Source: RYN-133 sp963708645 (lineage in GTDB: Bacteria > Actinomycetota > Actinomycetes > Mycobacteriales > Jatrophihabitantaceae). From it: a stretch of DNA of 64,000 nt. The DNA lies in assembly GCA_963708645.1 (NCBI GenBank), contig CAVPTA010000014.1:310001-374000 (forward strand), given 5' to 3'. The translations under genes were made by a program, and so were the position numbers. Of this stretch, positions 58,104 through 64,000 are shown one piece after another (position 1 is the first letter of the stretch; the number at the start of each line of letters is the position of its first letter). The notes beneath the pieces were generated by a model. The model had not been told where the DNA came from. It made no database searches and was given only the letters and a program-made list of their open reading frames with translations.

Positions 58104-60152
58104 CTACCGATGTGTCGACTGACCCGCGTTGAACGACACATCGGCATGCCTTCTCGATGACAACCGCGTACGGGCTGCCCCGGGCGGGCTGCAAGTCAGA
58201 TCGAGCGGGCCGCCGGAGATGTGTTCGCCATGGCCGTTGTCAGTGCCCTCGATGTCGAAGCTGTAGTCGCCGGAGTCAGGGCAGGTGAACGTTGTCGTCG
58301 TCCCGCCCGACCCGCCACCGTCGGTGTAGGTGTAGTCGTACTCGCTCCCGTCAATCATCAGATCGAGTTCGGAGTAGGTGTCGTACCCGTTGCCGCACCA
58401 CTGCATCGTCACGTTGCCGTTCGAGTCCTCCGAGACCGATCGGTAGCTGTTCGCATTCAGTTCCATGGAGGCGTACGCATACGAGCCGTGAGAACCGTCG
58501 ACCCAGACATCCTCGGCGGTGTAGTCGGCGTTCGCGACCTCACCGATCGGCTCGCTGAGATAGAAGCTCCCGTCCGACGACGCCGTCCCGGAGAACTGCA
58601 GTCCCCAACCGGTGTACACAGTCACAGTCTCGCCGGGCACGAAGTGGCTGCCTGATACATCGACGTAGGTGTCCCCCGCGTAGTCACCGCACGCGCCCGT
58701 TCCCCACGGGAAACCCAAGTCGGGATACACAGTGATCGAGGGTTCGGGGCGGATCGCGGCATGAGCGAGCACCCACTTCTTATGCACGAGCGTGGCGCGC
58801 TTATCGAAGTGCAGCAGCGGGATCAGGATGCCGACGTTTCCTTCGAGGAAGCCGTCGAGTTCCCACCAGGGGTTGTTCGCCTTATCAGCCGAAAGTTCGA
58901 GGCCACCGGTCAGACCGAACTCCGGACCACCGACACCATCGATGAGCAGATTCACCTCTGGGTTGACGCTGACCTTCACGTCAGCCTTGGCAGTCACGCT
59001 CGGCGCCTTGTACTGGTGAGTGTTCGAGGCCTCGGTGATGGGACTGACGCCCTTACCTCGTTGCCACTGCATCCCTGCACCGATCGTGAGGTTCTGCGTT
59101 GCGGACGTCGTCACAGCCGCGTGCACATCCGCCTTGCCGTCGAGAGTGATCTGCAACTGGGGCTGGACGACGATCGGGATCGTCCCCACATCGAACACGA
59201 AGGTCGCAAAGGTGACCGGGTGAGCGAACAGATCACGACTTCCGGCGCACGACGCTGCAGCCTCGATGCTTGCCTTCAGCACGCTGCTCTCGGTGACGTC
59301 GGCAGTGAACTTCGCCGAAGTAACACCATGCAGCCAGCTCCAGGACGCCTGAAGATGAAAGGACGGCGCGATCGAGATCGAGCCCGAAGCCTCCGCCTTG
59401 ACGCTGCCCTTGCAGTCAGCGAGCGGGCCGTCAACGTCCTTCGTCACGCTGCCGTCGCCCGCTAGCCGCAACCCGCTTCGCAGCGCGCTTTGCGTCAGGC
59501 GGGCGCTGTTCAGCGTGGTGACCGAATCGATCTGCCCCTCCGGAACGGCCTCGAGCAGGGTTGCCGGCTTAGTCACGACCGACCCGTCCGAGTTGTGGCG
59601 GATTACCTTGGCGAGCAGTCCGTGCGGAACAGTGCGATTAGCGGCAGCTGCCACGATGGCGCCGATCTTCAGCTTCGAACTACCGGGGTACTTCAGCCGG
59701 GTGCGACCGCCGCTCAGCCGGCGCGCAGTGGTGATCGTCGATGCGCGCACAGCCACGGTCGTCTTGGGCACGAGCGTGACGTACCGGACGACGACGCGGG
59801 CCGCTCGCGTGCGGGTTACTTGAGCCGTCAGGCGCGTCGAAGCAGGAAAGATCCGTCCGCCGCGCGGCGCACGCGCCGGCGACACAGTGAGCGCGTATTT
59901 GCCCGGCCGCAACGAGTGCAGAGTGGTCGACGCTGTAATGGCCCTGGAGAACCGGTTCGGTCCGGTGACACGGATTCGCGACCGGTAGCCGCGCGCCAGA
60001 CCGGTCACCCGAATCGCCAAGATGTGCCCGGCCGACCTTGCGGTGTCGGACGCCGCGACGAGGTGACGCGGCTGTGCCGCGGCTTGAGTCACCGCGGCGC
60101 TCGTGCACACGACCGAAACTGCGGTGACGAAGACGAAAAGACGTCGTTCCAC
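58104..60152 (-). CDS. Large secreted beta-rich protein of unknown function
   Basis: 682 residues. Signal peptide (RRLFVFVTAVSVVCTSAAVTQ) then an adhesin-like N-terminal Ig region (LAIRVTGLARGYRSRIRVTG), a long central beta-rich region (about 230-430; SIEAAASCAGSRDLF, DVGTIPIVVQPQLQITLDGK), and a C-terminal domain with Cys pairs (TGACGDYAGD, MQWCGNGYD, TFTCPDSGDY). No enzyme motif recognised. Perhaps a cell-surface or matrix protein. GTG at 60152 is chosen because GGGGGGGA lies about 6 nt upstream. Confidence 0.72.
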   Translation of the reverse strand: MERRLFVFVTAVSVVCTSAAVTQAAAQPRHLVAASDTARSAGHILAIRVTGLARGYRSRIRVTGPNRFSRAITASTTLHSLRPGKYALTVSPARAPRGGRIFPASTRLTAQVTRTRAARVVVRYVTLVPKTTVAVRASTITTARRLSGGRTRLKYPGSSKLKIGAIVAAAANRTVPHGLLAKVIRHNSDGSVVTKPATLLEAVPEGQIDSVTTLNSARLTQSALRSGLRLAGDGSVTKDVDGPLADCKGSVKAEASGSISIAPSFHLQASWSWLHGVTSAKFTADVTESSVLKASIEAAASCAGSRDLFAHPVTFATFVFDVGTIPIVVQPQLQITLDGKADVHAAVTTSATQNLTIGAGMQWQRGKGVSPITEASNTHQYKAPSVTAKADVKVSVNPEVNLLIDGVGGPEFGLTGGLELSADKANNPWWELDGFLEGNVGILIPLLHFDKRATLVHKKWVLAHAAIRPEPSITVYPDLGFPWGTGACGDYAGDTYVDVSGSHFVPGETVTVYTGWGLQFSGTASSDGSFYLSEPIGEVANADYTAEDVWVDGSHGSYAYASMELNANSYRSVSEDSNGNVTMQWCGNGYDTYSELDLMIDGSEYDYTYTDGGGSGGTTTTFTCPDSGDYSFDIEGTDNGHGEHISGGPLDLTCSPPGAARTRLSSRRHADVSFNAGQSTHR

Positions 60153-60208
60153 AACGAATCCCCCCCAGAATCTCCGCACGCAAGGTAACACCGGCCGACG
60201 GCACGGGT

Positions 60209-60248
60209 GATCAAGAAGGGCTTCGGATTAGCCCATGCTTTCTTGATC
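60209..60248. promoter_or_regulatory. Inverted repeat in divergent intergenic region
   Basis: GATCAAGAA (60209-60217) and TTCTTGATC (60240-60248) are perfect 9-bp arms with a 22-nt spacer; GGCT and AGCC can also pair inside. It lies between the divergent secreted-protein and CYTH-CHAD genes, about 57 nt from the former's start, so it is more likely an operator or leader hairpin than a terminator. Confidence 0.45.
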
Positions 60249-60383
60249 GGGATTGCGCGGCACCGGCCACTGACATCGACCGCGACGAGGGCTTCCAATC
60301 AGAGTGCCTCGCACGTTCATTCTTGGTTCATCTGCTGGTCGCTTGAGTAGCCTTGACGACTCCGCGAAGAGACTGGAGCCGCC

Positions 60384-61841
60384 ATGACGAGCAGGGCTGC
60401 GCGGGCCGAGCGCGAACGCGAACTGAAGTTCGATGTCGCCGACACCTGGTCGCTGCCCGATCTCGATGCGCTGGCACCTCCGGGCGGATCGATCCTGGCA
60501 TCGGGCATCGGTCTCGAGAGCACCTACTTCGACACCGATGGCCATGACCTGTTCGACAGCGGGCTCACGTTGCGCCGTCGCACCGGGAGCACGGACGAAG
60601 GTTGGCAACTGAAGGTTCCGGCCGGCGAGGCTCGCACCGAGATCCGGATGGCCCTCAACGGCCGCGGCGCGCCGCGCGAGTTGCAGCAGCTGACGCTCGG
60701 CGCTCGGCGCGGTGCCAGGCTTCGTCCCGTTGCAATCGTGCGCACCACGCGTGATGCACGCCTGATCGTCGATGCCGACGCAAACCCGCTCGCAGAGGTG
60801 GTCGTCGACGAGGTCACCGCCGAGAGCCTCGGGGACGAGACCACGGTGCAGACCTGGCGAGAGGTCGAGGTCGAGCTCAAACAGGGCGACGAAGCGTTGC
60901 TGCGCAAGGTCGCGAAGTGGCTCGGCAAGTCAGGTGCCGAGCGGTCACGGTCGGCGTCCAAGCTCGGCCGCGCACTGGGCGTGGCACCAGCCCGCAAATC
61001 ACGCAGGCCGAAATCTTTGCAGGATGCCGTGCGTGGCTACCTTGCCGACCAGTACGAAGTCATCCGCGCGGGCGATCTGGCGCTTCGCCGCGACGAGGAC
61101 GTGGTGCACAGGACGCGGGTCGCCACCCGCCGCTACCGCAGCGTGCTCAGGGTGTTCGCGTCGCATTTCGATCGCGAGCAAGCGGCCGCACTCGATGCCG
61201 AGTTGAAGTGGTACGCATCCGCCTTGGGTGAGGTCCGCGACCTGGAAGTGTTGCAGCAACATCTGCTCTCCGACCTTGCTGAACTTCCCGCAGAACTCGT
61301 CCTCGGACCGGTGCGGGCACGCTTGTCACAGACGCTCGACACGGAACTTTCTCGAGCGCGACACAAGCTCGCGACGGTGATGCGTAGCAAGCGCTATCTC
61401 GCACTGCTGAACGAACTGCACTCATGGTCGATCGACACGCCGTTCTCATCCCGACCCGAAAAGGCCGAGCAGCTGACTCGCTTCGTGACCAGGACCGAGC
61501 GCAAGTACCGCAAGCGGCTGCGGGCCGCCGAAGCGCTCGATGACAGCGACCCTGCCAAGAACGATGCGCTGCACGGTGCCCGCAAGGCAGCCAAGCGGGC
61601 GCGGTACACCGCCGATCTCGCTGTCCCCGCCCTGGGCAAGCGCGGGCGCACGTTGGCGAAACGGGCCAAGAAGGCCAAGCGGTTGCAGACGCGGCTCGGT
61701 GCGCGCCAAGACGGCCTGCTTGCAGTGAACTTCCTGCGGCGGCTGGGCGTGACCGCGAACGGCAAGCCCGACGAGAACGGTTTCACCTTCGGCGTTCTCC
61801 TAGGCCGTGAGATGCGTCGGGGCGACATCACCTTCGGCTGA
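60384..61841 (+). CDS. CYTH-CHAD domain protein
   Basis: 485 residues. CYTH domain (about 10-200) has the ExExK signature as ERERELKF and further acidic and basic strands (TYFDTDGHDLFDSGLTLRRR, WQLKVPAGEARTEIR, EVEVELKQGD). The CHAD domain (about 210-485) is helical with conserved His and Arg (VVHRTRVATRRYRSVLRVF, DALHGARKAAKRARYTADLA). CYTH enzymes process triphosphates and CHAD domains bind polyphosphate, so it probably acts in polyphosphate metabolism or granule binding. GGAG is 5 nt before the ATG. It converges on the flavin reductase gene. Confidence 0.93.
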   Translation: MTSRAARAERERELKFDVADTWSLPDLDALAPPGGSILASGIGLESTYFDTDGHDLFDSGLTLRRRTGSTDEGWQLKVPAGEARTEIRMALNGRGAPRELQQLTLGARRGARLRPVAIVRTTRDARLIVDADANPLAEVVVDEVTAESLGDETTVQTWREVEVELKQGDEALLRKVAKWLGKSGAERSRSASKLGRALGVAPARKSRRPKSLQDAVRGYLADQYEVIRAGDLALRRDEDVVHRTRVATRRYRSVLRVFASHFDREQAAALDAELKWYASALGEVRDLEVLQQHLLSDLAELPAELVLGPVRARLSQTLDTELSRARHKLATVMRSKRYLALLNELHSWSIDTPFSSRPEKAEQLTRFVTRTERKYRKRLRAAEALDDSDPAKNDALHGARKAAKRARYTADLAVPALGKRGRTLAKRAKKAKRLQTRLGARQDGLLAVNFLRRLGVTANGKPDENGFTFGVLLGREMRRGDITFG

Positions 61842-61860
61842 CTCGACGGCCGTCGGTGGG

Positions 61861-62580
61861 TCAGCCCGACGGGCCGAAGCTCTCGACCCGGATCGAGTCG
61901 GCCGCCACGTCCAACTCCTGCAGCCAGTTGACGGCTGCCGCGGAGAAAACAGGCGACCCGCAGACGTAGTGCAGCTGATCGCCGAGCAGCAACGGCTCGA
62001 TGTCCGCAGGTGTCAGACGTCGTCCGTCCGCGCTTCTTGTGTAGGTGATCTGCGCGCCGCCGGCTTCGAGCTCGTCGGTGTAAGGCAGATCAGCCGGCGT
62101 GCGTCCCGACACCACTAGCCTGAGCAGGTGGGTGGCGTCAAGGCCTCTCGCATGCCGAAGCATGGCGACGAACGGGACGACGCCGGAGCCACCGGCGACA
62201 CCGAGCAGCGGCGTGGCCGCGTCCCACACGAACCAGCCGCCGATCGGCCCGCGCACGTCGAGCTCGTCGCCGACCTCGACGACGTCGGCGAGGAAGGTGG
62301 ACACCTCGCCGTCGGGCAGGCGCTCGATGTAGAACTCGACCTCGGGATCTGACGGTGGCGACGCGATCGAGTACGACCGCTGGGCGACATAGCCGTCGGG
62401 CGCAGTGAGTCGGATGACGTAGTGCTGTCCTGGAACGTGCTGGACACGGTCCGGGACGCTGAGTCGCAGCATGACGGCATGCTCGGAGGGATGCGATTTT
62501 GCCGTGACGGTCGCGCGGCGTCGCGCGCTGACCAACGCAACGCCATCGGCGTTGGTCGGCACCGGCGTCGGGTCAATCAC
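61861..62580 (-). CDS. FAD/NAD-binding ferredoxin-reductase-like protein
   Basis: About 239 residues. The FAD-binding barrel has RSYSIASPP (the RxYS motif) and the NAD domain has LLGVAGGSGVVPFVAML and VSGRTPADLPYTDEL, ending with YVCGSPVFSAAAVNWLQ. This is an oxidoreductase module without a ferredoxin domain. GTG at 62580 overlaps the upstream gene's TGA region by 8 nt; ATG at 62628 would overlap by 56 nt. The adjacent molybdopterin protein is the likely electron partner. Confidence 0.86.
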   Translation of the reverse strand: MIDPTPVPTNADGVALVSARRRATVTAKSHPSEHAVMLRLSVPDRVQHVPGQHYVIRLTAPDGYVAQRSYSIASPPSDPEVEFYIERLPDGEVSTFLADVVEVGDELDVRGPIGGWFVWDAATPLLGVAGGSGVVPFVAMLRHARGLDATHLLRLVVSGRTPADLPYTDELEAGGAQITYTRSADGRRLTPADIEPLLLGDQLHYVCGSPVFSAAAVNWLQELDVAADSIRVESFGPSG

Positions 62581-63178
62581 CTTGGTAACGCTGCTCTCGC
62601 CATGGATCGCCCAGATCGTGGTAGCCATTGCGTTCCCAGAACCCCTGCTGATCGTGATCGAGCAGGGTCAACCTCGTCACCCATTTGGCGCTCTTCCAGA
62701 AGTACAGGTGCGGGACGAGCAACCTGACCGGGCCACCGTGCTCACGCGCGAGCGGACGGCCCTCATGAGACCAGACGATCCACGCCTTCCCACCCGCGAC
62801 GTGCTCGAGGGGCAGGTTCGTCGTGTACCCGGTGGTCGAGGTCGCGAGGACGAAGGCGGCCGACGACGTGGGCCGCGCGGCGTCGAGGAGCAGGTCGACC
62901 GACACTCCCGCGAAGTTGGTATCGAGCTTGGACCAGGTGGTCACGCAGTGGATGTCGCCGCGGTACTCCGACTGCGGGAGGGCATGCATATCAGCCCACG
63001 TCCACGAGGTCGGATTGTCGACCAGGCCGTCGACGCTCATCGTCCATCGGTCCGGATCGAAGCGCGGCGTGGCCTCGGCCGTGAGCACCGGCCAGTCGCC
63101 ACCGACGTCGTACTGGCCGGGAGGCAACCGTGGATCACGTTCGCGGTGGGCTCTGCCGAGGAAGCCGCGCGTAGCCAT
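62573..63178 (-). CDS. Sulfite-oxidase-like molybdopterin-binding protein
   Basis: 201 residues of the sulfite oxidase/MsrP-type catalytic fold: DRWTMSVDGLVDNPTSWTWA, IHCVTTWSKLDTNFAGVSV (the Cys that binds Mo lies in HCVTTWS), TTGYTTNLPLEHVAGGKAWI and EHGGPVRLLVPHLYFWKSAK. No signal peptide, so cytoplasmic. ATG at 63178 begins at homology. Paired with the flavin reductase gene, it forms a two-component redox system common in actinomycetes; substrate unknown. Confidence 0.88.
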   Translation of the reverse strand: MATRGFLGRAHRERDPRLPPGQYDVGGDWPVLTAEATPRFDPDRWTMSVDGLVDNPTSWTWADMHALPQSEYRGDIHCVTTWSKLDTNFAGVSVDLLLDAARPTSSAAFVLATSTTGYTTNLPLEHVAGGKAWIVWSHEGRPLAREHGGPVRLLVPHLYFWKSAKWVTRLTLLDHDQQGFWERNGYHDLGDPWREQRYQGD

Positions 63179-63210
63179 GCAACCGACCCTAGCGACCTTG
63201 ACGGGGCCCT

Positions 63211-63498
63211 GTGGCCCATCTCGCGCGCGGCGAGGCAACGGTCAACGAACTGGCCGCGCCATTCGCATTGACGCTGCCGGCGATCTCCAAGCACATCAAG
63301 GCACTCGAGGCGGCCGGTCTGGTGATTCGCGGCCAGCACGCGCAGTACCGACCGTGTGCACTCGACGCGCGTCCGCTCGAAGAAGTCGCAACCTGGGCCG
63401 AGCAATATCGCCCTGTATGGGAATCGCGCTTCGACCGGATGGCCGACTACCTCGCACGACTGCGATCACAACCGACCGACAGAGGAACCCATGACTGA
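63211..63498 (+). pseudogene. ArsR-family regulator lacking its N-terminus
   Basis: 95 residues from GTG at 63211. The sequence begins inside the family fold: AHLARGEATVNELAAPFALT and recognition helix LPAISKHIKALEAAGLV, then RPVWESRFDRMADYLARL. The usual first 15-20 residues (with the DPTRRAIL-like helix) are missing, and a TGA at 63199 closes the frame upstream, so this is a truncated copy. It is next to the divergent molybdopterin gene start. It overlaps the SRPBCC remnant by 8 nt. Confidence 0.7.
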
Positions 63499-63822
63499 GC
63501 ACGCCACCGCACCGGACGCGGTCACCATCGAGCGCACTTTCGACGCACCCGTCGACCTGATCTGGCAGATGTGGGCCCGTGCCGGCGCTTGGTCTACACC
63601 GAATCGATGTCCAACGAGAACGGCGACATCCTGACGCCGTCCGATCTGGGTGTGCCCGCGGGCCATCCCGTGACGACCGAGGTGCGCGTCGATCTCGATG
63701 ATCTCGGCGGACGTACCAGGATGACCATGACGCATGTCGGCATCCCGGCCGGCTCCCCCGGCGCGATCGGGTGGGGCCTGGCGATCGACAAGCTGGCAGC
63801 CCGGGTCCTGCAACACACCTAG
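63491..63822 (+). pseudogene. SRPBCC (AHSA1-type) protein with internal deletion and frameshift
   Basis: It starts as TIERTFDAPVDLIWQMWA from the ATG at 63491, then changes frame to RRLVYTESMSNENGDILTPS and continues TTEVRVDLDDLGGRTRMTMT to LAARVLQHT. In full AHSA1 proteins these two segments are separated by about 60 residues. A deletion of about 200 nt joined them out of frame near 63578-63590, so the gene is not functional. ArsR-SRPBCC pairs are normally a repressor and its partner; both are damaged here. Confidence 0.8.
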
Positions 63823-63855
63823 GGCCGATCGCCGGTTGTCGGCGAAGATGGGCAC

Positions 63856-64000
63856 GTGCTCGGACTGGAACTGGTAGTCATCTTCGGCGTCGCGCTGGTC
63901 GCGTGCGGCGCGCTCGCGCGCCGATACCCCGTCGCGCCCGCCATCCTGCTGGTCACGGTCGGCGCGCTGGTCGGGTTCGTCCCTACCCTGCGTCGTGCCC
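63856..64000 (+). CDS. CPA1-type Na+/H+ antiporter, N-terminus only
   Basis: 48 codons to the window end from GTG at 63856. LGLELVVIFGVALVACGALA and RRYPVAPAILLVTVGALVGF form the first two helices and match the start of bacterial CPA1 sodium/proton antiporters. Assignment rests on this N-terminal similarity alone. Confidence 0.7.
   Translation, partial: MLGLELVVIFGVALVACGALARRYPVAPAILLVTVGALVGFVPTLRRA

Overview
The window is chromosomal DNA from a high-GC Gram-positive bacterium of the class Actinomycetes. Evidence: uniformly G/C-ending codons, many GTG/TTG starts, furA-katG with a leaderless-looking start, F420/deazaflavin-type oxidoreductases, a 13E12 (DUF222-HNH) relic, ECF41-type sigma factor, CHAD and UPF0182 proteins, and antigen-85-like esterases. 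The mix recalls Mycobacteriales and Frankiales-like genera such as Jatrophihabitans, but genus is not decided here. I see no integrase, transposase, CRISPR array, prophage or plasmid genes. The only mobile-element-related item is the decayed 13E12-type gene.

Layout. 1-3.5 kb: sbcCD (sbcC cut by the window edge) and an amidohydrolase. 3.6-10.6 kb: signalling genes, including a three-gene operon whose middle product looks like an ethylene-receptor-type copper sensor carrying a histidine-less kinase dimerisation segment, an EAL-GAF protein, a CAU tRNA, and a PAS histidine kinase with a one-base frameshift at its N-terminus. 10.8-18.9 kb: MarR, AraC, an F420-type oxidoreductase behind a KstR-like box, an RsbW-like ATPase, two paralogous small proteins of an unfamiliar family, a GGDEF-EAL protein and a membrane diguanylate cyclase. 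19.18-19.38 kb: three tandem 24-nt genes, each with its own ribosome binding site, encoding MQNFDWR, MQNFDWR and MNNFDWR; this is the most unusual thing in the window. 19.4-24.1 kb: MFS transporter, M20 amidohydrolase, intradiol dioxygenase, VOC protein and ECF41 sigma factor. 24.1-33.1 kb: UbiB-type kinase, secreted GH3 glycosidase, DHFR-like reductase, secreted S1 protease, two esterases, and a PPOX-type protein whose start region is triplicated. 33.2-37.6 kb: furA-katG and a secreted arylsulfotransferase-like protein. 37.8-41.2 kb: 13E12 pseudogene, deazaflavin reductase, a secreted protein with a hairpin over its ribosome binding site, and a DUF1801 protein with a histone-H1-like tail. 41.4-52.5 kb: ABC transporter with a YncE/phosphoesterase protein, secreted proteins and UPF0182. 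52.5-58.0 kb: a degenerate PLP-decarboxylase-fold protein and a PH-like protein, divergent from a 1299-residue HTH-nSTAND-WD40 protein. 58.1-64 kb: a large secreted protein, CYTH-CHAD, a sulfite-oxidase-like/flavin reductase pair, a broken ArsR/SRPBCC pair, and the start of a Na+/H+ antiporter.

How genes work together: c-di-GMP turnover is concentrated at 7.9-18.9 kb (two EAL proteins, one active-looking GGEEF). Oxidative stress is handled by furA-katG. Translationally coupled pairs with 1-8 nt overlaps are sbcD-sbcC, NAD(P)H-binding/CPBP, esterase/esterase, ABC ATPase/permease, PH-like/PLP-like and molybdopterin/flavin reductase. Several coding regions are decaying (PAS kinase 5' end, 13E12, ArsR, SRPBCC).

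All functional calls come from reading the sequence and from memory of protein families. No database search was run.
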